Made by a program: the position numbers and the translations under genes
DNA from: Christensenella sp. UBA5399
Lineage (GTDB): Bacteria > Bacillota > Clostridia > Christensenellales > Christensenellaceae
Reading direction: 5' to 3'
Length of the DNA stretch: 14,142 nt
NCBI GenBank assembly: GCA_002407725.1
Contig: DHOD01000143.1
Span: forward strand, 21,628 to 35,769
Shown here: positions 5,168 to 11,439 of the stretch, in pieces
How the letters are laid out: every line of letters begins with the position of its first letter
Numbering within the stretch: the first letter of the stretch is position 1
The notes under the pieces: model-generated
The model's input: only the letters and a program-made list of their open reading frames with translations
Database searches by the model: none
Told to the model about the DNA's origin: nothing

Positions 5168-7438
5168 TCACTCACCTTCCTGTGGGGCCGGGTCGTTTTG
5201 CTCCGGCGGCTCCTGCACCGGATCGGGCTGCGGGTCGGGCACCACGTCCTGCGGCGCTTCCGGCTCCGGCCCCGGGTCCGGATCGTTCGATTGGTTGTCG
5301 CTGGGGCTTTCGCTGTTTCCGCCCGATGACAGGCCTGTATCCTGCCGCAACGCATTGTTATAGTTCTCCGGCTTGAGCAAGCCGTTTAATATCGCCTGTT
5401 TGGGCGCCGACCCCACGTCCAGTCCCGTATCGAGCACCACAAGGTACAATAGCCCGTCGTTGGGGTTGAGCGCAATGATCCAGTTGATCTCACGGCTGCC
5501 CATGCGCGCCGTGCCCGTTTTTCCGTACAGCCCCTCAATGTTGCCCAGGTTGGCCTGGTACGCCGTACCGTCCGTAAACACCCTCCGCATGGCGGGTATT
5601 TCCATATCTATTGTAGATTGCTGTATCGTATCTTCTTTAAACAGCGTGCGCGCGTTTTCCCACTCGACGGTTTCCACATTGTCCTTCGTATTCGATATTT
5701 TCTCCACGATCGTGGGGTTGACCATGTCCCCGCCGTTAGCGAAGGCCGTATACATGCTGGCCATCTGGACAGGGCTGACCTCCAGTTGCCCGTTGCCGTA
5801 CCCCATCTCCGCCAGCAAGTGCAGGCTGACCTCTTCCGTGTCCGCATTGATCAGGTTTGATGCCTTGACAGGCAACTCAAAGTCAGGTGCTTCGCCTATC
5901 CCGATTTTCCGCATATAGTCCATAAAAGCATCTTTGCCCGTCTGCAACGCATAGTAGGCAAAAAAGATATTATCGGAGGATTTCATCGCAATTTCAAAGA
6001 CCCAGTCCCCCCCTACCGGCGTCTCGAAACGGTTGATTGTGGGAAAATGCCACCCCTCCATCTGAGGCGTCCACTTGTTTTCCACCACCGTGATGGGCGG
6101 CGAGGACGATTCGGTCAGTATGCCCGACTCGATAGCAGGCACCGCCGAGAAAGGCTTGAACGCCGACCCCGGCATGTATGTCGCCTGTGTCGCCCTGTGA
6201 AAGAGCGGGTTTTGGTTGGCTTCGTCTGAATAATATGCCCAAACCTTTTCTTCAACGGGGAAGTTGAACAGGTTGTTGTCAAATGAAGGATACGAAACCA
6301 TCGCCTTGACATCGCCGCTGGTGTAATCCATGACCACCGCCGCGCCGCTCTGCCCTTCGGCGCAGTTGGCCGCCAGCAGTGTGTACGCTGTGTTTTGCAG
6401 ATTGGTGTCCAGCGTCAGGTGTACGTCGGACCCGTCAGCCTTTGCATCTTCCCACAGCACTTCCTTGACCTCTGCCTTGTCGTCCTCAATATAAATCATG
6501 CGCCCGTCCGTGCCACGCAACGTTTCCTCAAACGCATATTCGATACCCGATTTACCCACGCTGACATTGAGCGTGCTTCCCTCTTCCTCCGCCTGGGCAA
6601 TCTGCTCTTCCGAAGGGTCGCCCATATAGCCGACCACATGCGCCGCGTTGTCGCCCATGGGATAGTAGCGGATGGGCGTCAGCCTCTTATCGTCGACACC
6701 AAGGCCCTCTACCGCACTGATTTGCTCAATTTCGCCCGCGGTCAGCGTCTCCCGCGGAAACGTCGCCAGCACCTCCAACGGGTATCCCTTTTCCACGGCA
6801 TTGTCGTACCTTCGCTGCACCCTGTCCGCATCCACGTCAAAATTTGTGCTCAAAAAGGTCTTGACCTGCCCGATGTCCGGGTTCTGGTCAAGGTCTATAT
6901 AGATGCTCTGCGCATAATCATTCTGCGCAAGAAGCTTTCCGTCCGCTGAAAAAACTTCGCCCCGCACGCCGTACTGGTTTGTCACCCGGACCTTGTCGCC
7001 TTCCTCCAGCATGGGCAAAATCAACGCAGGCGTATAAACCACCGTGTACCCCAGCGGCCCCGCCACAATTTCCGTCTCAAATTCGTACGTCAAGAGGCCC
7101 AGCAGGCCGCTTTCCATCTGCAGTGTGTATGTGAGGTCGTATTCGCTCTCTTCTTCCCCGCGCTGCTCCACATTGCGGCTCATCAGCTTGACGCCGGTGA
7201 TCTCCAACGCATCATAAATATTCTCAAATCGCTCCACAAAATCGCTCTTTGTCTGCACGTCGGAGGAAAACGAGTAGATATATTCAAACGCCTCGTCATA
7301 CTTTTGCGCGGCCATTTTATCGACAAACGCATACCCGGTTGTCGCAGCGCCGTCCGTGTAGGATGCGCACGCCCCAAGCGGTGTGCATAACAAGGCCAAC
7401 ATTGCCGCCAACATAATTTTTACAGTGATCTTTCTCAT
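5168..7438 (-). CDS. Lipoprotein class B penicillin-binding protein (MecA/PBP3-type D,D-transpeptidase)
   Basis: Cross-links peptidoglycan stem peptides on the outer membrane face and is a beta-lactam target. The 756-aa product starts with a lipoprotein signal, lipobox LGAC with C24 as the acylated residue. It continues with an NTF2-like MecA_N domain (about 30-145), a PBP dimerisation domain (about 155-325) and a transpeptidase domain (about 345-690). Active-site motifs are intact: S425AFK (SxxK), S488DN (SxN) and K640TG. There is no glycosyltransferase domain, so it is class B, subclass B1 in layout. A Pro/Asp/Glu/Gln-rich tail of about 50 residues ends the protein. The frame is open to 7555, but the extra 39 codons would span the promoter at 7473-7501; ATG 7438 directly precedes the signal peptide and has GGATGG five bases upstream. 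B1 enzymes can have low beta-lactam affinity; the sequence does not prove this. Confidence 0.93.
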   Translation of the reverse strand: MRKITVKIMLAAMLALLCTPLGACASYTDGAATTGYAFVDKMAAQKYDEAFEYIYSFSSDVQTKSDFVERFENIYDALEITGVKLMSRNVEQRGEEESEYDLTYTLQMESGLLGLLTYEFETEIVAGPLGYTVVYTPALILPMLEEGDKVRVTNQYGVRGEVFSADGKLLAQNDYAQSIYIDLDQNPDIGQVKTFLSTNFDVDADRVQRRYDNAVEKGYPLEVLATFPRETLTAGEIEQISAVEGLGVDDKRLTPIRYYPMGDNAAHVVGYMGDPSEEQIAQAEEEGSTLNVSVGKSGIEYAFEETLRGTDGRMIYIEDDKAEVKEVLWEDAKADGSDVHLTLDTNLQNTAYTLLAANCAEGQSGAAVVMDYTSGDVKAMVSYPSFDNNLFNFPVEEKVWAYYSDEANQNPLFHRATQATYMPGSAFKPFSAVPAIESGILTESSSPPITVVENKWTPQMEGWHFPTINRFETPVGGDWVFEIAMKSSDNIFFAYYALQTGKDAFMDYMRKIGIGEAPDFELPVKASNLINADTEEVSLHLLAEMGYGNGQLEVSPVQMASMYTAFANGGDMVNPTIVEKISNTKDNVETVEWENARTLFKEDTIQQSTIDMEIPAMRRVFTDGTAYQANLGNIEGLYGKTGTARMGSREINWIIALNPNDGLLYLVVLDTGLDVGSAPKQAILNGLLKPENYNNALRQDTGLSSGGNSESPSDNQSNDPDPGPEPEAPQDVVPDPQPDPVQEPPEQNDPAPQEGE

Positions 7439-7472
7439 CGGCACCATCCAGTTGCATATTGAAATTTTCATC

Positions 7473-7501
7473 ATTATACTATGTTTTCTATTGTCATGCA
7501 A
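7473..7501 (-). promoter_or_regulatory. Sigma-A promoter of the PBP gene
   Basis: On the minus strand TTGCAT (7496-7501) and TATAAT (7473-7478) are 17 bp apart. The RNA would start near 7466, leaving a leader of about 28 nt before ATG 7438. This decides the start codon, since upstream ATG codons lie inside or before the promoter. Confidence 0.7.
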
Positions 7502-7586
7502 AGCGCCCCGCCTTGCCCGATTGCGGCATGATTCCCCACCACGCCGCTTTTTCATCTGGAATCATTCCTGCTTTGCTCCACTATAT

Positions 7587-7615
7587 TTGACTTTAACGCG
7601 TTTTTATAATAAAAT
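7587..7615 (+). promoter_or_regulatory. Sigma-A promoter of the yabE-like gene
   Basis: TTGACT (7587-7592) and TAAAAT (7610-7615) are 17 bp apart. The leader would be about 22 nt, with GGAGGG at 7635-7640. A better-looking TATAAT at 7605-7610 is only 12 bp from the -35, so TAAAAT is the better-spaced element. The PBP promoter lies back to back about 86 bp away, so the two envelope genes diverge from one regulatory region. Confidence 0.6.
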
Positions 7616-7644
7616 AAGCATTACCTTGACCATCGGAGGGATTG

Positions 7645-9015
7645 ATGAGAAAACATATTAGCGAAGAGGACGAGAACCTCTATCCTGATAAAAAATACAA
7701 AGGGATATTGTACTCCAGCCCGGCGGGCCAGGACAATGATGATGACATGCCCGTTTTTGAAAGCAGGCGCGCATCGCGCAAAAAGCGCGAAGATGCATCC
7801 GCGCACACGGCAAAAAGACTGCGTATCCCCGACAAACCGTCCCCCCGCAAACGCGGTACCGTTAAATCGGACGGATCGACCCGGCGCTCGGGCAGGCAGC
7901 AGCCTGTACGGGGCACGGGCAACAGCCAGGCGTATTCACGCGCCGCCGTCAAAGCCGACTTTTTCATACGCAATGTGATGGTTGCCTGCGCAATCATTGT
8001 TGTTGTATCCGTGATTGCCATCCCCACATCGTTTGCCAAACCGACTACCAACATCACGCTCAACGACGCCGGCCGGATTCTGGAGGCCAGTACGGCCGCC
8101 CAGACCGTGGGCGAATTTATCGACGATAACAAAATCACCCTCGGCCCTGACGATATACTGGAAACAAGCCTTGACGCCAAGATTTCGGAAGATATGGAAA
8201 TATTGATTCGCCGTGCGATGCCCGTAACCGTGCATTCGGGCGACCAGTCTATCACCATCAACATGGTGACAGGTACCGTACAGGAGGCGCTTGACAAGGC
8301 GGGCGTATACCCTGCCGAGCACGACGAGGTGTACCCCGCTCCCGATACTTATATTCGCTCGGGCATGAAAATCGAGCATATTGTGGTCGAAGTGCAAAAC
8401 CGTACGGAATACCGTGAAATCCCCTACGGGAAAGATACCCAGGAAGACAAAGACCTGGAAAAGGGCAAGACGGAGATCGCCCAGGAAGGCGAGAATGGGG
8501 AAACCGAGCTGATATTTGAGCAGATCTATAAAAATGGCATGATGACATCCGAGGAGCTTATTTCCGAGGTGATCACCAAGGAGCCTGTCACGGAAATCAC
8601 TTCCGTAGGCACATATGTGGCTCCGCCGCCCAAAAAGACCGTCAAGATTTCCGAAATCAAAAAGAGCGGTGGCGGTAGCAGCGGCGGCGGGCAAGTCAGC
8701 GGCCCCACCACGCTGGATGACGGCGTGCAGGCCACCTATTCTGTCGAAGTCCGCGTAACGGCGTATTGCTCGGCATGCAACGGCGGCACCAGGACGGCAT
8801 CCGGCGCGTATGCGTCGCACGGCACCATTGCCGCCAGCACCAGCCAGTTCCCGTTTGGCACCAAGCTTTTTGTGCCCGGCTATGGGTACGGCGTTGTGCA
8901 GGATACCGGCGGTTTCTCGGCGGGCACCATTGACGTATACATCGGCGAGCGCGAATCGTGCAACTGCGGTAACGAGTGGAGCACCGGCTATCGTACGGTC
9001 TATGTCATAGGATAA
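7645..9015 (+). CDS. YabE-like cell-wall protein with DUF348, G5 and 3D domains (Rpf/MltA-related)
   Basis: Likely a wall-binding lytic enzyme related to resuscitation-promoting factors and YabE/YuiC. The 456-aa protein has a basic, polar cytosolic tail of about 108 residues and one membrane helix (109-131). Two ubiquitin-like DUF348 repeats (about 132-190 and 191-248), a G5 domain (about 249-325) and a Gly/Ser linker (342-349) follow. The C-terminal 3D domain (366-456) contains the conserved acids D420 in QDTGG and D430 in TIDVY, as in MltA-type lytic transglycosylases. Cysteines occur as CSAC (375-378) and CNC (439-441), which could form disulfides or bind metal. ATG 7645 is five bases after GGAGG; TTG 7642 is too close to it. 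In Bacillus subtilis yabE precedes rnmV and ksgA; here a ksgA homologue follows directly, after a terminator and a palindrome block. Confidence 0.88.
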   Translation: MRKHISEEDENLYPDKKYKGILYSSPAGQDNDDDMPVFESRRASRKKREDASAHTAKRLRIPDKPSPRKRGTVKSDGSTRRSGRQQPVRGTGNSQAYSRAAVKADFFIRNVMVACAIIVVVSVIAIPTSFAKPTTNITLNDAGRILEASTAAQTVGEFIDDNKITLGPDDILETSLDAKISEDMEILIRRAMPVTVHSGDQSITINMVTGTVQEALDKAGVYPAEHDEVYPAPDTYIRSGMKIEHIVVEVQNRTEYREIPYGKDTQEDKDLEKGKTEIAQEGENGETELIFEQIYKNGMMTSEELISEVITKEPVTEITSVGTYVAPPPKKTVKISEIKKSGGGSSGGGQVSGPTTLDDGVQATYSVEVRVTAYCSACNGGTRTASGAYASHGTIAASTSQFPFGTKLFVPGYGYGVVQDTGGFSAGTIDVYIGERESCNCGNEWSTGYRTVYVIG

Positions 9016-9028
9016 AAGGATTTTTTGA

Positions 9029-9053
9029 GGGCGGGAGATTCCCGCCCTTTTTT
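9029..9053 (+). terminator. Intrinsic terminator of the yabE-like gene
   Basis: An 8-bp perfect GC-rich stem GGGCGGGA/TCCCGCCC (9029-9036 and 9040-9047) with a 3-nt loop is followed by six T. It lies 13 bp after the stop codon and should separate this gene from rsmA. Confidence 0.92.
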
Positions 9054-9064
9054 ATGTAGCGATA

Positions 9065-9215
9065 CCAATCCCATTTAAAAAACGCTGGCGTTTTTTATAG
9101 CGCGGTACGCGCGTTTGGGATGGCATGAGACGGGTTTCGCGCTAATTTAGCGTGAAACATGCCACGCCATCGGCGGGACATGTCCAAATGAAAACATCTG
9201 TTTTCATTTGGACAT
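9065..9215. repeat. Palindrome-dense block between the yabE-like gene and rsmA
   Basis: About 150 bp with four consecutive inverted repeats and no ORF. (a) AAAAAACG/CGTTTTTT (9077-9084, 9089-9096). (b) GCGCG/CGCGC (9100-9104, 9108-9112). ATCCCA with TGGGAT encloses both (about 9068-9073 and 9116-9121). (c) TGGCAT/ATGCCA (9121-9126, 9159-9164) encloses GTTTCGCGCTAA/TTAGCGTGAAAC (9134-9145, 9147-9158), which pairs throughout in RNA with one G-U except for the innermost bases that form the loop. (d) A 17-bp perfect hairpin at 9180-9215. The order resembles a folded RNA leader or a palindromic mobile/REP-like unit. No transposase or target duplication is visible. Confidence 0.6.
9180..9215 (+). 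promoter_or_regulatory. 17-bp perfect hairpin just upstream of the rsmA ribosome-binding site
   Basis: Arms ATGTCCAAATGAAAACA (9180-9196) and its exact complement (9199-9215) flank only two bases. No T-run follows, so it is not a standard terminator. The right arm ends 11 bp before AGGAGGG (9227-9233), so as RNA it would abut the ribosome-binding site without covering it. It could be a protein operator or an mRNA 5' structural element. I find no well-formed sigma-A promoter between the yabE terminator and rsmA. Confidence 0.6.
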
Positions 9216-9236
9216 AGTATGCGCGCAGGAGGGACC

Positions 9237-10085
9237 ATGAACCCCACGTCAGTGAAGGATGTAAAACATTTTTTGAATCAGCATAAACTGGCCCCGCTCA
9301 AGAAACTGGGGCAGAATTTTCTTGTCGATGCCAACATCACTGCCAAAATTGCGCAGTCGGCGGGTACGGCCAACGCTGATTGTGTGTTCGAGATCGGCAC
9401 CGGCCTCGGCGCGCTGACCAGGGCGCTTTGCGCAACATTCGGGCAAGTCGTGAGCATTGAGCTGGATCACGGCCTTTACGCCTGTTACGGCGAACTCCTG
9501 GCGGACCTGCCCAATGCCACACTGTTGCAGGGCGACGCTTTGGAAACGAATTTACAGGAAGTTGGAGAGAAGTTTTTTAAGGACGCTGCCTTCCATGTCT
9601 GCGGCAACCTTCCCTACTACATTACCTCCAAGCTGCTGCTGCATATATTGGAGAGCGGCGCACCCATTGCATCCGCAACGTTTATGGTGCAAAAAGAGGT
9701 TGCACAGCGGCTGGCCGCAGCCCCGGGCGATCCCGATTACGGCGCGCTGACCGCCTCGCTTTGTTACTATGCCCGGCCGCAAATACTGTTCAATGTATCC
9801 AAAAACTGCTTTTACCCCGCCCCCGATGTCGATTCTTCCATCATACAGTTTATTCCCGCGTCACCGCCACACTTTGACGTGGCACGCGCCGACTATACCA
9901 GGATTGTACGCGCGGCCTTTGCGATGCGACGCAAAACCATCTTCAACAACCTCAAGGCGCTTGCCGGCGCCGATGCAGCCAGGGCAGCGCTGCACCAGGC
10001 GGAGATTCCGGAAAACGCACGCGCGCAGGACCTCGCGCCCAATCAGTATGCAACAATCGCCCGTAACATGAAAGATTTACAGTAA
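9237..10085 (+). CDS. rsmA: 16S rRNA (adenine1518-N6/adenine1519-N6)-dimethyltransferase
   Basis: RsmA (KsgA) dimethylates two adjacent adenines in the 3' terminal hairpin of 16S rRNA, using S-adenosylmethionine, late in small-subunit assembly. The 282-aa protein has the usual length. LKKLGQNFL (21-29) is the family start motif. FEIGTGLGALT (51-61) is the SAM-binding motif I, with Thr where Pro is most common. E75 in SIELD is motif II, GD at 99-100 lies in the acidic SAM loop, and the catalytic GNLPYYITS is at 123-131. YPAPDVDSS (193-201) and the basic RAAFAMRRKT (225-234) are rRNA-contact signatures. ATG 9237 is chosen over ATG 9219 because AGGAGGG (9227-9233) immediately precedes it. Loss of RsmA gives kasugamycin resistance in other bacteria. 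Confidence 0.96.
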   Translation: MNPTSVKDVKHFLNQHKLAPLKKLGQNFLVDANITAKIAQSAGTANADCVFEIGTGLGALTRALCATFGQVVSIELDHGLYACYGELLADLPNATLLQGDALETNLQEVGEKFFKDAAFHVCGNLPYYITSKLLLHILESGAPIASATFMVQKEVAQRLAAAPGDPDYGALTASLCYYARPQILFNVSKNCFYPAPDVDSSIIQFIPASPPHFDVARADYTRIVRAAFAMRRKTIFNNLKALAGADAARAALHQAEIPENARAQDLAPNQYATIARNMKDLQ

Positions 10086-10192
10086 TAAGTCTCATTTCAA
10101 TTTTATCGCTTTACGCAATGCGTTTGATAAGCCGCCCAAGGGAACCTGGGACACAATGAAGAAGAGCGTCGGCATGGCGGAAAAAATCTGAT
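10072..10192 (+). other. Coding-like open stretch after rsmA with no start codon (possible gene remnant)
   Basis: In the +1 frame, 39 codons are open from just after a TGA at 10069 to a TGA at 10190. The translated end, LRNAFDKPPKGTWDTMKKSV and then GMAEKI, has a balanced composition and GC-containing third positions like nearby genes, unlike the AT-rich DNA that follows. There is no credible start codon or ribosome-binding site, and I do not recognise the family. It may be the tail of a deleted gene or chance. Confidence 0.2.
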
Positions 10193-10222
10193 CCTGCCTC
10201 CATAAAATGATTATCCAGTATC

Positions 10223-10270
10223 AAAAAATGCAGGTAAGCCGATTGTTAGCGCTCGCTTACTTGCATTTTT
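10223..10270. terminator. Bidirectional terminator between convergent rsmA and spo0A
   Basis: A long stem pairs AAAATGCAGGTAAGC (10225-10239) with GCTTACTTGCATTTT (10255-10269); the one non-Watson-Crick position is G against T. The loop is 15 nt. T-runs follow in both directions (TTTTT at 10266-10270; TTTTTT on the minus strand). It would end rsmA transcripts and act as a distant terminator for spo0A, about 245 bp beyond its stop codon. Confidence 0.65.
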
Positions 10271-10460
10271 ATGCGCATTTTTGTATATAAATTCTGCATA
10301 TTTTTGCGAACTTCCAGATTTTTATAGCTTTTGTCACAACGACATTATTCACAAAAGCCTGTGCAATATTCTTCGAGTTATCCTCTTTATCCACATATCT
10401 ATACACCAACCACGAATATTTAGCTTAAAATCGTCCAAGTTATCCACACTTTTATACACT
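10263..10460 (+). other. DnaA-box array with adjacent AT-rich repeats: candidate replication origin or DnaA titration site
   Basis: Two perfect TTATCCACA boxes (10387-10395 and 10440-10448) and one TTATTCACA (10345-10353) match the DnaA consensus TTATNCACA, all in the same direction. Each perfect box is followed, in a 12-bp register, by a weaker box: CTATACACC (10399-10407) and TTATACACT (10452-10460). TTATCCTCT (10378-10386) is another weak match. On the left lie four T-rich repeats: GCATTTTTA (10263), GCATTTTTG (10275), GCATATTTTTG (10296) and GATTTTTATAG (10317), spaced 12, 21 and 21 bp. AT-rich repeats beside co-directional boxes are the layout of a bacterial origin with its unwinding element. 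No dnaA or dnaN gene is in the window. The gap lies between two gene ends, so promoter control is unlikely. Confidence 0.55.
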
Positions 10461-10513
10461 TGTTCCACCGTTGCACGAAAGATTCAGATTTGAACAAAAA
10501 ATGAATTCATGCA

Positions 10514-11284
10514 TTAATATTCGTTTTGTGGTTCTTCGGTCGCCAACTTGTCCGCAACCAGCGCGATAAACTCGCCGTTTGTCGGTTTACAGTTCTTTAA
10601 ATAGATATCGCAGCCAAAAACTTCGTTGATATTATCCATCTTGTTCCGCTGCCACGCCACCTCAAGCGTATGCCTGATGGCAAGCTCCACTTTGGTGGGC
10701 GTTACCCCAAACCGTTCGGCCACGCGCGGATAAAGCCCCTTTGTGATGCTGTATATCATCGCCGGCTCCGCAAGAACAATCTTGATGGCCTCCCTGAGGT
10801 ATTGATACCCCTTCAAATGCGGCGGGATCCCCAGCGACAGAAAGATATTCATGATTTTCTGATCGATGTTCCGGCGATTGCCTGCGCCTGCTTTCGCATT
10901 GCCTTCAAACTCCATCACATCCACGATACGGTCATAGAGCACTTCATTTTCATACGGCTTTACCATATAGTACTTCGCGCCCATATCAAACGCCTTTTTG
11001 ATCGCGCCTTCATTATTGATGGCAGAAGTCACAATGACGTCCGCCTTTTCCGCCTGCGGAACCCTTCTCATCGATTCCAGAAAAGAATACCCGTCGCTCA
11101 TGGACATGATCAAGTCCAGTATGATGACGTCCGTATCCATGATATCCAGCATTTCATGCGCTTCCGCCACCGATGCCGCCCATTCCGCTTTTTTCACATT
11201 TCCCTTCGCCGCAAGAAAATCCTTCAATGTATTCGCTGTCCGCGCATCGTCGTCCACAATCAATATATTCGCGTCTTTTTTCAC
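10514..11284 (-). CDS. spo0A: Sporulation transcription factor Spo0A
   Basis: Master response regulator of entry into sporulation, phosphorylated by a phosphorelay or orphan kinases. The 256-aa protein has an N-terminal receiver (about 4-125) with acidic pocket D11-D13, phospho-acceptor D57, switch Thr in VIVTSA and the conserved Lys in MVKPYE. A short linker leads to the Spo0A DNA-binding domain (about 145-256), recognised by GIPPHLKGYQYLREAI, LYPRVAERFGVTPTKVE, AIRHTLEVAW and KPTNGEFIALVADKL. The residue four after D57 is Ser (DLIMSMSDG) where most receivers, including Bacillus subtilis Spo0A, have Pro. The start is GTG 11284; GGAGAGG lies about ten bases upstream and no in-frame ATG is nearby. 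It is divergent from ktrB and convergent with rsmA. Confidence 0.96.
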   Translation of the reverse strand: MKKDANILIVDDDARTANTLKDFLAAKGNVKKAEWAASVAEAHEMLDIMDTDVIILDLIMSMSDGYSFLESMRRVPQAEKADVIVTSAINNEGAIKKAFDMGAKYYMVKPYENEVLYDRIVDVMEFEGNAKAGAGNRRNIDQKIMNIFLSLGIPPHLKGYQYLREAIKIVLAEPAMIYSITKGLYPRVAERFGVTPTKVELAIRHTLEVAWQRNKMDNINEVFGCDIYLKNCKPTNGEFIALVADKLATEEPQNEY

Positions 11285-11326
11285 TTTTTCCCAGCCTCTC
11301 CAATAATTTTGTGTCTTTATTTATAT

Positions 11327-11353
11327 ATATTCACGGTCTGACAAATATATTCC
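11327..11353 (-). promoter_or_regulatory. Possible sigma-H promoter of spo0A
   Basis: On the minus strand GGAATA (11348-11353) and GAATAT (11327-11332) are separated by 15 bp, the spacing of sigma-H promoters (GGAWWW, 11-12 bp, RnnGAATWW). The A before GGA and the R position do not match. The Bacillus subtilis spo0A gene has a sigma-H promoter, which makes the match more plausible. TTGTCA at 11340-11345 could be a -35 for sigma-A, but the -10 candidates are badly spaced. Confidence 0.35.
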
Positions 11354-11376
11354 AAATTTTTGCCATATTTTTATTG

Positions 11377-11388
11377 TTGGTATACCAA
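11377..11388. promoter_or_regulatory. 12-bp perfect palindrome in the spo0A-ktrB intergenic region
   Basis: TTGGTATACCAA is a perfect palindrome occupying the -35 zone of the ktrB promoter. Half-sites GGT/ACC resemble operators of GntR-family regulators, but no regulator gene is adjacent, so the owner is unknown. It is also about 25 bp upstream of the putative spo0A promoter, so it could affect either gene. Confidence 0.45.
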
Positions 11389-11404
11389 GGCGGCCAAAAC
11401 AGTG

Positions 11405-11410
11405 TATAAT
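11405..11410 (+). promoter_or_regulatory. -10 element of the ktrB-ktrA promoter
   Basis: A perfect TATAAT, preceded by TG, has no good -35 at 16-18 bp; the sequence there falls inside the TTGGTATACCAA palindrome. Start would be near 11417, leaving a leader of about 23 nt with GGAGAA at 11428-11433. The leader is too short for a cyclic-di-AMP riboswitch, which controls ktr genes in some Bacillota. Confidence 0.5.
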
Positions 11411-11439
11411 GGATACTGATATTCTATGGAGAACAGGTG

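Noticed and set aside
9061..9236. Insertion sequence remnant or CRISPR array upstream of rsmA
   Set aside because: The inverted repeats differ from each other, there are no regular direct repeats with spacers, no transposase fragment and no visible target duplication.
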